Assembly (NCBI RefSeq): GCF_023242945.1
Contig: NZ_JALKFT010000016.1
Coordinates: 1-64,000 of the forward strand
From: Frankia umida
GTDB lineage: Bacteria > Actinomycetota > Actinomycetes > Frankiales > Frankiaceae
DNA: 64,000 nucleotides
Direction: 5' to 3'
The translations under genes and the position numbers were made by a program. Shown piece by piece: positions 16,629 through 25,415 of this stretch (position 1 is the first letter of the stretch; each line of letters opens with the position of its first letter). The notes beneath the pieces are model-generated. The model ran no database searches, was not told the origin of the DNA, and saw only the letters and a program-made list of their open reading frames with translations.

Positions 16629-19588
16629 CGGGACGGCTCCTTGATCTCGACGCGGACGGCCCGTGGGGCCGGCGGGGCTGGTGCGGCCAGCCGGGCGGCG
16701 GCTGCGGGTGCTGCCGGTCGGGTGGGTGGGGCGGGTGGGTGCAGCAGGGGTAGGGCGTCGAGCGGGATGGTCCGGGCGCCGAGGGCGTCGGCGAGACGGG
16801 CGGCCAGACCCAGCCGGATCATGCCGGTCTCGCAGTCGACGACGACACTGGCCAGCCCACCCGCGGCCGTCCCCCGCCCCCCACCGCCGCCGTGGGCGCC
16901 GGACGTTGCGGATGCGGCCAGGGCCGTGGGGGCGCTGCGGCGCAGGGCGCGGGCGACGGGCAGCGGGTCGCCGCCGGCGGTGGCCCGTCCGTCGGTGACG
17001 ACGACGAGCAGGGCACGGCGGGACGGGTCGCGGCGCCGTTCGGCGGTGAGCACCTGCCCGGCGCGCAGCAGGCCGGCGGCCAGCGGCGTCCGTCCGCCGG
17101 TGGGCAGGGCGTGCAGGCGGGCGGCGCCGGCCTCCACACTGGAGGTGGGGGCGAGCACCACCTCGGCGCCGGCGCCGCGGAAGGTGATCAGACCGATGCG
17201 GTCGCGGCGCTGGTAGGCGTCGACGAGCAGGGCGAGTACCGCGGTGGTGACCAGGGTCATCCGGGCCCGTGCCGCCATCGACCCGGACGCGTCCACGCAG
17301 AACAGCACCAGGTTGCCTTCGCGGGCGACACGGTGCGCGCCGCGCCGGTCGGACGGCACCAGCCGCAACGCCCTCCCCCCACCCTGGCCGCCGCCCCGGG
17401 AGGCCTCCGGGAGGGCACCCGGGACACTGCCCGGGGTGACGTCCGGGGTGAGGTCCGGGGTGGACGGGGGGGTGCGGCGGCCGCGGGCGTGCTGGTGGGG
17501 GGCGGCGGCGAGCAGGGTGGCGGGCAGGTGCAGGCCGGGGGCGGTGGCACTGGTGGCGACGACCGCGCCGCGGGTGGTGCGCGCCGGGGAACGGCGTCCG
17601 CTGGCCGACGAGGTGGCGCCGAGTCCGCCGACGGTGAGCGTCCGCGGCCGAAACAGCGCTCCCGGTGCGGCGGCGGTCCCGGTCGCGGTGGCCCGTCCCG
17701 GCAGGCCCACACCGCCGTCCCCGCCGGTGCTGGTGGCGGCGCCGTGTCGGCCGCGCTGCCCGGGTGGGGCCAGGGTGGGCCCGGTGGGACGGGGCGGGAA
17801 AGCGGGGCGACCCGCACCCGGCGGGTGGGCGCCGGATGGTGCGGCGGCCCGCGGGTCGTCGGCCAGGGTGTCCACGGTCGGGGCGTCGGCATCCGCGCCG
17901 GCAGCGGCCAGCTCGGGATCACCAGGCTGCGCGCTGTCACCGGGCCGGGCGGCGTCCCGGGCGGTGTCGAGGTCGTGGTCGTCCGGGGTGAGAAGATCAC
18001 CGTCCGGGTCGAGATCGTAGGGATTGTCCAGGTCGTAGGGGGTGGTGGCCCGCGGGTCGCCGGTGTCCGGGTCGCCGGTGTCGGTCATCCCGCCCGGTTC
18101 CGCGGAACCGTCTCCCGGACCCTGACCGGACCCGCCGGGTCCCCCAGACCCGCCAGATCCACCAGGACCGTCGGGACCGTCCTCATCGTGATCGCCGTCG
18201 TCGTTCCCGCCGGGGCCCTCCGACCCATCAGGATCCTCGGGGCTGTTCCCGGTGTCGGGGTGGCGGGCGGTGGCGGCGTTCGAGGACGCGCCGGCCTGGC
18301 GGCGGGCCTCGGCCTGCTCACGGGCGGCGGTTTCGGCGGCCACGGCGTCATCGAGGCCGGCCAGGGCGTCGGCGAGGACCGCGGCGAGGGTGGCGTCGTC
18401 GAGGTCGGGGGCGTCGAACGGGCCGCGGCGGCGCCGATGCGGCAGGGCGAGGCGGGCGCCGGTGCGCAGGTCCGCGGCGCGCACGGTGTCGCGTCCCGAC
18501 CAGGCGGCGAGCGCCAGCGCGGTGCGGGCCAGCACGACGTCGGCGCGCATCCCGTCGACGTCGAGGCCGGCGCAGATCGCGGCGATCGCGTCCAACGCGG
18601 CGTCGGTGAGGGTCACCGCCGGCAGCCGCACGGTGGCGGCGGCCACCCGGGCGGCGAGGCGGGCCTGCGCGGGCGCCCAGGCGGCGACGAACCCGGCCGG
18701 GTCGGCGTCGTAGGCCAGGCGGCGACGGACCACCTTGGCGCGCAGCCGCGGGTCACGGCTGGCGGCGACGGTGACGGTGAGCGCGAACCGGTCGAGCAGC
18801 TGCGGGCGCAGCTCACCCTCCTCGGGGTTCATCGTCCCGACCAGCACGAACCGCGCCGGATGCCGGGCGGACACCCCGTCGCGTTCGACGTGGGCGACAC
18901 CGGTCGCGGCCGCGTCCAACAGGACGTCGACGAGATGGTCGCCGAGCAGGTTCACCTCGTCGACGTAGAGGATGCCGCGGTGGGCCGCGGCCAGCAGCCC
19001 CGGACGCAGCACACTCACCCCGTCGGCGAGCGCCCGGTCCAGGTCGAGGCTGCCGGTGACCCGGTCCTCGGACGCGCCGACCGGCAGCTCCACCAGCCGC
19101 ACCGGCCGCACCACCGACACGGCCACCGGCGAGGTGGACGCGGACGAGGTGGACGTGGGGTCCGCGCCGGGTGGGGAGGCGGGCGGATGCGGTCCGTCCG
19201 GGCAGCGCGGGTCGGGGGCGGCCGGGGCGCAGGCGAACCGGCAGCCGCGGACCACCTCGACCGGGGCGAGCAGGTCGGCAAGCCCGCGGACCGCGGTCGA
19301 CTTGGCCGTGCCCTTCTCCCCGCGCACCAGCAGCCCGCCGAGTGCCGGGCTGACCGCGTTGAGCAGCAACGCGAGCCGCAGATCGTCCATCCCGACGACC
19401 GCCGCCAGCGGGAACCCGCCGACCCGGTCCGCGGCGAACGGATCGGCCCGACCCGCCGGCGAGGTGGTGACACTCGACGGTTGCGCGCAACCAGACGGGA
19501 GGGCCGTGGCCGGTTCCGCGGAACCGGGTGCTGCTGTGGAACCGGGTGGTGCTGTGGAACCGGATGGTGCTGTGGGTGGTGCTGGCAT
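16625..19588 (-). CDS. Fused ChlI/ChlD-type chelatase subunit (cobaltochelatase helper)
   Basis: About 987 aa from ATG 19588, which has GGGGAGG nine bases upstream; the frame continues into the riboswitch but does not code. N-terminal AAA+ ATPase: Walker A GEKGTAKST at about residues 90-98, Walker B YVDEVNLLGDH. A long acidic, Gly/Asp/Pro-rich linker (DGPDGPGGSGGSGGPGGSGQ and similar) separates it from a von Willebrand A domain whose MIDAS begins FCVDASGSMAARARM near residue 766. In actinomycetes this fusion serves as the motor/integrin subunit for CobN cobalt insertion; CobN is not in the window. First gene of the cobalamin operon, under a riboswitch. Confidence 0.9.
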   Translation of the reverse strand: MPAPPTAPSGSTAPPGSTAAPGSAEPATALPSGCAQPSSVTTSPAGRADPFAADRVGGFPLAAVVGMDDLRLALLLNAVSPALGGLLVRGEKGTAKSTAVRGLADLLAPVEVVRGCRFACAPAAPDPRCPDGPHPPASPPGADPTSTSSASTSPVAVSVVRPVRLVELPVGASEDRVTGSLDLDRALADGVSVLRPGLLAAAHRGILYVDEVNLLGDHLVDVLLDAAATGVAHVERDGVSARHPARFVLVGTMNPEEGELRPQLLDRFALTVTVAASRDPRLRAKVVRRRLAYDADPAGFVAAWAPAQARLAARVAAATVRLPAVTLTDAALDAIAAICAGLDVDGMRADVVLARTALALAAWSGRDTVRAADLRTGARLALPHRRRRGPFDAPDLDDATLAAVLADALAGLDDAVAAETAAREQAEARRQAGASSNAATARHPDTGNSPEDPDGSEGPGGNDDGDHDEDGPDGPGGSGGSGGPGGSGQGPGDGSAEPGGMTDTGDPDTGDPRATTPYDLDNPYDLDPDGDLLTPDDHDLDTARDAARPGDSAQPGDPELAAAGADADAPTVDTLADDPRAAAPSGAHPPGAGRPAFPPRPTGPTLAPPGQRGRHGAATSTGGDGGVGLPGRATATGTAAAPGALFRPRTLTVGGLGATSSASGRRSPARTTRGAVVATSATAPGLHLPATLLAAAPHQHARGRRTPPSTPDLTPDVTPGSVPGALPEASRGGGQGGGRALRLVPSDRRGAHRVAREGNLVLFCVDASGSMAARARMTLVTTAVLALLVDAYQRRDRIGLITFRGAGAEVVLAPTSSVEAGAARLHALPTGGRTPLAAGLLRAGQVLTAERRRDPSRRALLVVVTDGRATAGGDPLPVARALRRSAPTALAASATSGAHGGGGGRGTAAGGLASVVVDCETGMIRLGLAARLADALGARTIPLDALPLLHPPAPPTRPAAPAAAARLAAPAPPAPRAVRVEIKEPSR

Positions 19589-19634
19589 GCCGCTGGTCCT
19601 CCCCAGGTCCTCGCCCGTGGTCGTCCATCGCGAC

Positions 19635-19815
19635 GGCCGGAGTATCCTGGCTCCCGGATCCCGCGCGCCGCCGTCGGCCTTCCAACCGCGCTGGCGGTCG
19701 TGACCTGCCCCTGTGGCTGTAGGGCACGTGGAGGGCGGCGCTTTCCGGTGACAGTGGCGGGACCGCGCCGGATTCGCACCGGCTTCCTCCGCTAGCTGTC
19801 GCGTCCGCCAGCATG
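19635..19815 (-). promoter_or_regulatory. Cobalamin (B12) riboswitch
   Basis: On the minus strand the conserved core reads GCCGGTGCGAATCCGGCGCG then GTCCCGCCACTGT (19751-19784), the B12-box region of adenosylcobalamin riboswitches. The 3' conserved GAGCCAGGATACT is at 19641-19653, about 53 bases before the ATG at 19588. The ribosome site GGGGAGGACC of the chelatase gene lies just downstream and can pair with the ACTCC/CCAGG part, so control of translation start is plausible. Edges are approximate. Confidence 0.9.
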
Positions 19816-19919
19816 TCACATCCGCCAGGCCGCGGTGGCGTCGTCGTCCAGGCCCCACCTGCCGGCCCGACCCGCCGACGTGCCGCGCTCCCGGTGGGAC
19901 GAGGCGAAGGAGACCCCCC

Positions 19920-21050
19920 GTGTCCACCCCCCGACCGGACGGCCCACCCCCCGCACCCGCCTGCACCGACCCGGAGGCGACGGGGACGGCGGGGACGGCC
20001 ACGGGGTCCGTCCCGGCCGCCGGCCGGGCCACGGCGGTCACGCTCACCCTGGTGGACGTGGCGCGGGTACGGGCCGGGCTGCGCGCCGACTGCGCCCGAT
20101 GCGCGGGATTGTGCTGTGTGATGCCCGGGTTCACCGCGTCCGCGGACTTCCCGATCAGCAAACCCCCCGGTGTCGCCTGCCGGCATCTGGACGGCGAGCA
20201 TCGCTGCGGCATCCACACCGAGCTGACCGGACGCGGTTTCGCCGGCTGCGTCGCCTTCGACTGTCTCGGCGCCGGCCAGCAGACCACCCAGGTCACCTTC
20301 GCCGGCCGTTCCTGGCGGACCCATCCCGGCGACGCGCCGGCGATGTTCGCCGTGTTCGGGGTCCTGCGGGTCCTACACGAGTCGCTTCACCACCTGGGCG
20401 CCGCCCTGAGCGCCCTCGACCCGTCGGGTTCGGACACCGCGGCGCTGGCCGCCCGCCTGCGGGAACTGTTCACCGCCACCCTCACCCTGACCACCACCAC
20501 GGACGCGGACCGGCTGCGCGCCGTCGACCTCGACCTCCACCGCCGCACCGTCCATCTCGCTCTCACCGAGGCCAGCGCCGTCCTGCGCGGCCCGGCCGCC
20601 CCGTCCACCGGCCGGGCCGGCCCGAACGACGCCGGCACCCGCGGGGCCGGCGGGCGCGGGGTCCGCGACGGGGATCTGATCGGCGCCCGGCTGGCCGGCG
20701 CGGACCTGCGCGGCGTGGTCCTCACCGGACGTCTGCTGCTCGGCGCCGACCTGCACGGCGCGGACCTGCGCGGCGCCGATCTGCGCGGCGCCGACCTGCG
20801 CGGGGCGGATCTGCGCGGCGCGGACCTGCGCGGGGCGTGGTTCCTCACCCCGATGCAGCTCGCCGCCGCCCGCGGCGACGCCACCACCCGCCTGCCCACC
20901 GGTCTCGACCACCCCACCCACTGGCCCACCACGGCCAGGGCGGACACCACGAGCACCGGCAGCACGCCAGCTCCGTCGGCCACGCCACGGGGACGGGGAC
21001 GCGGCCGACCAGCAGGTGACCGCCGCCGCGGCCGGCGCACCCCGCGCTGA
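19920..21050 (+). CDS. Cys-cluster domain fused to pentapeptide repeats
   Basis: 376 aa from GTG 19920 with AAGGAGA seven bases upstream. The N-terminal part carries a cysteine cluster, DCARCAGLCCV then ACRHLDGEHRCGIH, resembling metal-binding YkgJ-like clusters. The middle (about residues 130-235) is helical. From about residue 255 to 310 there are pentapeptide repeats of the A-D-L-R-G type (GADLHGADLRGADLRGADLR), which form a right-handed square beta-helix; the repeats are short, only two to three coils. The C-terminal 65 residues are basic and disordered. Cytoplasmic, role unknown. It is divergent from the cobalamin operon but shows no link to it. Confidence 0.8.
   Translation: MSTPRPDGPPPAPACTDPEATGTAGTATGSVPAAGRATAVTLTLVDVARVRAGLRADCARCAGLCCVMPGFTASADFPISKPPGVACRHLDGEHRCGIHTELTGRGFAGCVAFDCLGAGQQTTQVTFAGRSWRTHPGDAPAMFAVFGVLRVLHESLHHLGAALSALDPSGSDTAALAARLRELFTATLTLTTTTDADRLRAVDLDLHRRTVHLALTEASAVLRGPAAPSTGRAGPNDAGTRGAGGRGVRDGDLIGARLAGADLRGVVLTGRLLLGADLHGADLRGADLRGADLRGADLRGADLRGAWFLTPMQLAAARGDATTRLPTGLDHPTHWPTTARADTTSTGSTPAPSATPRGRGRGRPAGDRRRGRRTPR
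20695..20840 (+). repeat. 15-bp tandem repeat encoding ADLRG
   Basis: Units like GCGGACCTGCGCGGC repeat in frame about nine times with synonymous variation, coding for the pentapeptide coils. The unusually high DNA identity among units suggests recent expansion by slippage. Confidence 0.75.
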
Positions 21051-21091
21051 CCAACCACAGCCGCTGACCGACCGCAGCGAGGACGCCGTGC

Positions 21092-21643
21092 ATGTCCGCT
21101 GATCAGCCCGTGTACCTCGCCGGCTACGACCCGGCCTGGCCCGCCCGGTTCGCCGAACAACACGACCGGCTCGCGGTCATCCTCGCGCCGTGGCTGGCAG
21201 CGCAGATCACCCACATCGGGTCGACGGCGGTCGTCGGCCTGCCCGCCAAGCCCGTCATCGATGTTCTCGCTCCCGTGCGTTCCCTCGACGCGGCGCGCGG
21301 CGGCGCTGTGCCGGCGCTGGAGGCGGCGGGCTGGCTGTTCTGGCCGCAGGATCCGTGCGGCCACTACCGGCTGTGGTTCCTGCGCCCCCGCCCCGAGGCC
21401 CGCACCCACCATCTCCACGTGATCGAACACGGCGACTCCCACGCCGAAGCCCTGCTGGCCTTCCGCGACGCCCTGCGTGCCGACCCGGCTCTCGCCCGTG
21501 ACTACGCGGCGCTCAAGAGCCGGCTCGCCCGCGAGCATCCGACCAACCGCAACGCCTACACCAACGCCAAGGGCGCCTTCGTCGACGAGGTCCTACGCCA
21601 CGCCGGCCTTTCACCCCCACCCCGCGTCCCGCTGCCCGAATAG
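21092..21643 (+). CDS. GrpB family (UPF0157) nucleotidyltransferase-like protein
   Basis: 183 aa, full length. The family signature is complete: YDPAWPARFAEQHDRL at the start, then ITHIGSTAVVGLPAKPVIDV, a nucleotidyltransferase-like G-S-T motif with the following D, then GHYRLWFLRPRPEARTHHLH and FRDALRADPALARDYAALKS. GrpB proteins belong to the polymerase-beta nucleotidyltransferase superfamily; their reaction is not established. ATG 21092, GAGGA nine bases upstream, 41 bases after the pentapeptide gene. Confidence 0.92.
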   Translation: MSADQPVYLAGYDPAWPARFAEQHDRLAVILAPWLAAQITHIGSTAVVGLPAKPVIDVLAPVRSLDAARGGAVPALEAAGWLFWPQDPCGHYRLWFLRPRPEARTHHLHVIEHGDSHAEALLAFRDALRADPALARDYAALKSRLAREHPTNRNAYTNAKGAFVDEVLRHAGLSPPPRVPLPE

Positions 21644-21698
21644 ACGAGGGTCACGGACGAACCGAGCACGATGGACCGGTTGGCCAACGCCCCGGCCT

Positions 21699-21730
21699 GT
21701 CGAGAAGGCCCTGCGTCGAGAAGGCCCTGC
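21699..21730. repeat. 16-bp direct tandem duplication
   Basis: GTCGAGAAGGCCCTGC occurs twice in a row in the 230-base gap between GrpB and the convergent response-regulator gene. No function assigned. Confidence 0.7.
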
Positions 21731-21873
21731 GCGGCGCCGGCATCGCACTCTCCGGTTGAGAAGTGTGCGGTGTGGCGCACGACCGCGCCGCGGACGGGAC
21801 CTTCCTGACCGTGGCTGCCGCGCCCAGCCGGCTCGGCTGGTCAGCGGACGGGTTCGTGCGTCTTCATCGAGGG

Positions 21874-22617
21874 TCAGAGCAGGCCGGCGTCGTGGACGAG
21901 CAGGGCGAGCTGGGTGCGGTTGGTCAGGTGCAGGTGGGTGAGGATGCGGGTGATGTGCGCTTTGACGGTGGCGGTCGACAGGTGCAGCCGGGTGCCGATC
22001 TCGGCGTTGGTGTGGCCGTGGCCGACGCCGAGGGCGACGTCGTGTTCGCGGGGGGTGAGGCCGGCCAGGGCGGTGCGGGCGCGGATGTGGGTGTCGGCTT
22101 CGGTGGTGGTGCGTGCGAGCAGGCGGCGGGTGATCTGGGGGGCGAGGATGGGTTCGCCGGCGGCGACGCGCAGCACCGCCTCGACGATGCGGGTGGGCGG
22201 GGCGTCCTTGAGCAGGAAACCGCCGGCGCCGGCGCGCAGGGCGGCGAGGACGTTGTCGTCGGTGTCGAAGGTGGTCAGCACGATCACCTCCGGCGGGTGG
22301 GGGCGGGCGCGTAGCCGGCGGGTGGCGCTCAGCCCGTCGAGTCGGGGCATGCGCAGGTCCATGAGGACGACGTGCGGTGTGTGGGTGTCGACGGCGGTCA
22401 GGGCCTGCGCGCCGTCGCCGGCCTGCCCGACCACGGAGATCTCCTGCTGCTCGCCGTCGGGTGTTCCGCTGCCGCGGGCGCCGTCGAGCATCAGGGTCAG
22501 GCCCGCGCGTACGAGCGGGTCGTCGTCGACGAGCAGTACCCGTACCCGCGGGCGCACCCACCCGGCCGGTGCCGGTGTGGTGGAGGCCTGCGCGTCGGGC
22601 GGTTCGGGATGTGTCAT
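21874..22617 (-). CDS. NarL/FixJ-type response regulator
   Basis: 247 aa. Receiver domain at residues 25-150: acidic pocket LVDDDP (29-34), phosphoacceptor Asp87 in VVLMDLRMP, and Lys137 in FLLKDAP. A C-terminal LuxR-type HTH follows at about 187-245: LAGLTPREHDVALGVGHGHT, then AEIGTRLHLSTATVKAHITR. DNA-binding partner of the histidine kinase encoded immediately upstream; the two genes overlap by four bases (ATGA). An inserted stretch between alpha1 and beta2 (SGTPDGEQQE) is longer than usual. Target genes are unknown, though the divergent DUF6069-like membrane gene beyond the kinase is a possible one. Confidence 0.93.
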   Translation of the reverse strand: MTHPEPPDAQASTTPAPAGWVRPRVRVLLVDDDPLVRAGLTLMLDGARGSGTPDGEQQEISVVGQAGDGAQALTAVDTHTPHVVLMDLRMPRLDGLSATRRLRARPHPPEVIVLTTFDTDDNVLAALRAGAGGFLLKDAPPTRIVEAVLRVAAGEPILAPQITRRLLARTTTEADTHIRARTALAGLTPREHDVALGVGHGHTNAEIGTRLHLSTATVKAHITRILTHLHLTNRTQLALLVHDAGLL

Positions 22618-24068
22618 CGGGGCCAGGGCAGCTGGGCGTGCAGGTGGAACGTTCCGTCGACGTGCTGGTGGTCGAGTTGGCCGCCGGCCAGGCGGACCCG
22701 TTCGGTGAGCCCGACCAGCCCCATCCCGGAGCCCGCTGACACCGGTGACGCTGTCTGGGGCGGGGTGGTCGTCGACGCGGGCGCTACCGGTGCTGTCGGC
22801 GTCGGGGGCGCGTCGGGGGTGGCGGGCAGCGGGTTGACGAGGTCGAGGGTCAGGCCGCGACCGGGGCCGCCGCGGACGGTGAGGTGGACGGGCTGGCCGG
22901 GGGCGTGCCGGTGGGCGTTGGTCAGGGCCTCCTGTACCACCCGGTAGGCGGCCCGCCCCACCGCGGGCGCCAGGGTGTCGATCTCGGGGAGGCGCCCGGT
23001 GGCACGGTCGCGGTCGTCTGCGCGGCGGCCGTCGGGGTCGGCGACGGGTTCGGTCTGGGCGCCACGGTCGTCCTGTTCGCAGGCGGCGGGGCAGGCGGCT
23101 GGAGGGGCGGGCAGGTCACAGGTGTGGCGGATGGGGGTGCCGGCGGCGCGGACCCGGGCGAGCAGCTGCGGGAGGTCGGTGAGGGTGGGTGGGGGCCCCG
23201 CGGTGTGCTCGTCGTCGTCGCGGAGGACGGCGATGACGTCGCGCAGCTCGTCGAGGGCGCCGGCCACCTGCTCGCGGATCACGCCGGCGGCCTGCGCCAG
23301 GGCCTGCGGTGGCGCGTCCGGCCGGTACTGCAGTGCCCCGGCGTAGGTGGCGAGCAGGGACAGCCGGTGGGCGAGCACGTCATGCATCTCCCGGGCCAGC
23401 CGGGTGCGTTCGCCGGCGCGGGCCGCCGCGACGCGACGGGCCCCGTCGGCTTCGGCGCGCCGCGCTCGTTCTTCCAGCGAGGCGAGCAGCGCCGCCCGGG
23501 CGCGGGCGAGCCTGCCCCAGCCCAGCAGGCCGGCGTGGGCGACGACGACCAGTGCCAGCAGCCAACCAAGCGGGAGCCCCTCCGGCGGTCGCAGCACCCC
23601 GCGGGTGACGTGCGCGCCGATGCCGGCCGTGGCGACGGCGAGTGCCACCGGCAGCCGGCGACGGGCCGCGACATGCAGGACCGCCAGGGTCGCCGGCACG
23701 GTGGCCGTCGAGGAGAACGCGGCCAGGGCCGCGAGTAGCAGCGCCGTGGGCACCGGGGCGCGGATCAGCGCCGCCAGCAGCGCCCAGCCGACCAGCCCGG
23801 CCGCGATGTCCGCTGCCGCCCAGCCGCTGTGCGGATGGTCGGCGATCTGAGCCCACACGGTGAGGCCGACCGGTGCGGCGCACACGACCAGTGTGATCAC
23901 GGTTGCCGTGGTCCGCGCCTGACAGCGGGCCTGCCGATCCTGCGATGTCTGGCTGTCGCTGCGGCCGTCCGCGGTGCTCGGGGTGCGCAGGTCCAGGCGG
24001 CTCAGCCCGCTGAGGCCGCCGGCGACGACGGCCAGGCCCACCGGCCGCAGGCGCTGCGCTGGATGCAT
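22614..24068 (-). CDS. Two-component sensor histidine kinase (HisKA_3)
   Basis: 484 aa from ATG 24068. A minus-strand -10 TACCCT lies seven bases upstream, so the transcript is probably leaderless. Four to six hydrophobic segments occupy residues about 55-190 (TATVITLVVCAAPVGLTVWA, DIAAGLVGWALLAALI, then PLGWLLALVVVAHAGLLGW), without a periplasmic sensor of any size. The HisKA_3 dimerisation helix ALREMHD-type motif is TRLAREMHDVLAHRLSLLAT with the phospho-His near residue 226. The ATPase domain has EALTNAHRHAPG (N box) and GSGMGLVGLTERV (G box); a polar insert and a Pro/Thr-rich loop interrupt it. Overlaps the response regulator start by four bases. Confidence 0.93.
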   Translation of the reverse strand: MHPAQRLRPVGLAVVAGGLSGLSRLDLRTPSTADGRSDSQTSQDRQARCQARTTATVITLVVCAAPVGLTVWAQIADHPHSGWAAADIAAGLVGWALLAALIRAPVPTALLLAALAAFSSTATVPATLAVLHVAARRRLPVALAVATAGIGAHVTRGVLRPPEGLPLGWLLALVVVAHAGLLGWGRLARARAALLASLEERARRAEADGARRVAAARAGERTRLAREMHDVLAHRLSLLATYAGALQYRPDAPPQALAQAAGVIREQVAGALDELRDVIAVLRDDDEHTAGPPPTLTDLPQLLARVRAAGTPIRHTCDLPAPPAACPAACEQDDRGAQTEPVADPDGRRADDRDRATGRLPEIDTLAPAVGRAAYRVVQEALTNAHRHAPGQPVHLTVRGGPGRGLTLDLVNPLPATPDAPPTPTAPVAPASTTTPPQTASPVSAGSGMGLVGLTERVRLAGGQLDHQHVDGTFHLHAQLPWPR

Positions 24069-24175
24069 GAGCCGAAGGGTACGGGCCTCTCGCGTGCCTG
24101 CCCACCGACCAAAGTCGATGCGCTCTGGCCGGTCGGCTGATGTGCGCGGGGCCGCGGGTCGGAGATGGTTCTGCC

Positions 24176-24721
24176 GTGCAGACATCACCCGGGTTCCGCC
24201 CGCTCCGTGTCCCCTTCGCCCGGCGCGCACCGCGGGCCTGTCACCGTCGCGGTGGGCAGCGCCCGCACAGGCATGCCGGCCCTGGCGCGGCCGGGGTCTG
24301 GGGCGGGGTCGGGGTGCGGCGGGGGCGGGTGGTGCTGGGGGCGGTCGGGGTGGCCGTGGTCGGCTGGGTGGTGGCGGTGCCGCTGGCGGGGGTGTCCCTG
24401 CGGGTTCGTGCCGGTGGTGGCGGTGGCGAGCCGGCGGTGGTGCACGGTGTGGGGTTCGCCATGGTCGTCGTCGCCGCGGTGCTCGCCGGGGTTGCCGCCG
24501 CGGTGCTGCTGGCCGTGCTCGAACGGCGCACCCGGCGGGCTGGGCGCTGGTGGGTGAACATCGCCGGTGCCACGCTCGCGAGTTCCTTCGCCGGGCCGCT
24601 GCGGGCGGCGGATGTCGCCACCGGGATGGCTCTGGCCGGGCTGCACCTGCTGGTCGGTGTGACACTGCTCGTCGGGTTCGCCCGCACGATCCGCTGTTCG
24701 CCGCCCGCCGACGGATGCTGA
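24176..24721 (+). CDS. DUF6069-like four-helix membrane protein
   Basis: About 181 aa from GTG 24176 (GGAG 11 bases upstream); the frame is open from ATG 24140. The first 40 residues code poorly, so the start could lie later. Hydrophobic helices: GRVVLGAVGVAVVGWVVAVP, then FAMVVVAAVLAGVAAAVLLA, then a helix after ERRTRRAGRWWVNIAGATLA, and LAGLHLLVGVTLLVGFA at the end. The E-R-R-T...R-A-x-x-W between helices 2 and 3 and A-L-A-x-L-H-L in the last helix are what I associate with DUF6069. Located in the membrane; function unknown. Divergent from the histidine kinase gene by about 110 bases. Confidence 0.65.
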   Translation: MQTSPGFRPLRVPFARRAPRACHRRGGQRPHRHAGPGAAGVWGGVGVRRGRVVLGAVGVAVVGWVVAVPLAGVSLRVRAGGGGGEPAVVHGVGFAMVVVAAVLAGVAAAVLLAVLERRTRRAGRWWVNIAGATLASSFAGPLRAADVATGMALAGLHLLVGVTLLVGFARTIRCSPPADGC

Positions 24722-24763
24722 CCGTCCCTGCGCCGCGGTCGATACCAGGCGGTCGGTGGCAGA

Positions 24764-25387
24764 TCAGTCGCGCTGGTCCAGGGTGGCGCGGGCGAGCCGC
24801 AGCAGGGCGGTGTGGATGTCGTCGGCGCTGCCGGTGGCGGGCAGCGGGTGGAACAGGTCGGCTTCGGGCAGGCCCGCGTAGGCGGCGGCGAACGCGGTCA
24901 GCCGGTCGAGGTCCTCGCGGTCACGTCCGCGCAGTTCCACCCGTCGCTGCGCCACCGTCACCGGGACCGTCAGCCAGACGACCAGGTCCGGGGTGGGCAG
25001 GTGCCGGTAGGCGGCCCGGACCCACCGTTCACCCCGCGCCGCGGCGCCCACGGCGGCGGGACGCTCGCGCAGGCGCATGGTGGCGTACTGGCAGTAGCTG
25101 TAACGGTCCATGACGGCGACCTCGCCGCGCAACCACGACAGGCCGAGCCCGATCGTGATCGCCGTGGCGCGGATCGTCGCCTCGACGGCGAGGTGACCGC
25201 GCGCGCCGAGCAGGTCCGGGCCGTCACGGCGGCCCAGGCGGCGGGCGAGCGGGTCCAGCAGTGGCCGTCCGCCGCCGTTCTCGTGGTAGCGGGCGGGCCG
25301 TCCGGCGGCGGACAGCGCCGCGGCCAGGCGCCGCGCCTGGGTGGTCTTGCCGGCACCGTCCACCCCGACCAGCGCGATGATCGGCAT
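24764..25387 (-). CDS. tmk: dTMP kinase-like P-loop nucleotide kinase
   Basis: 207 aa from ATG 25387; an in-frame ATG at 25411 adds eight basic residues. P-loop GVDGAGKTT at residues 8-16 in the M-P-I-I-A-L-V-G context of thymidylate kinases, followed by KTTQARRLAAALSAAGRPAR. The DR(Y/x)S motif appears as VMDRYSYCQYATMRLRER (the D-R-Y base-binding site of TMK) and the LID region as LRGRDREDLDRL. Transfers phosphate from ATP to a nucleoside monophosphate, probably dTMP. A housekeeping tmk would normally sit beside DNA polymerase III or topoisomerase genes; here it lies 28 bases after a TIR-WD40 gene on the same strand, so it may be an accessory paralogue. Confidence 0.8.
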   Translation of the reverse strand: MPIIALVGVDGAGKTTQARRLAAALSAAGRPARYHENGGGRPLLDPLARRLGRRDGPDLLGARGHLAVEATIRATAITIGLGLSWLRGEVAVMDRYSYCQYATMRLRERPAAVGAAARGERWVRAAYRHLPTPDLVVWLTVPVTVAQRRVELRGRDREDLDRLTAFAAAYAGLPEADLFHPLPATGSADDIHTALLRLARATLDQRD

Positions 25388-25415
25388 CCGGCGGCGTCGT
25401 GGCCCGCGCATCCGG

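Noticed and set aside
16892..19795. 967-codon open frame on the plus strand opposite the chelatase gene
   Set aside because: Gly/Gln/Val low-complexity translation is the shadow of the ChlI/D fusion, which has Walker and MIDAS motifs; it also runs into the riboswitch.
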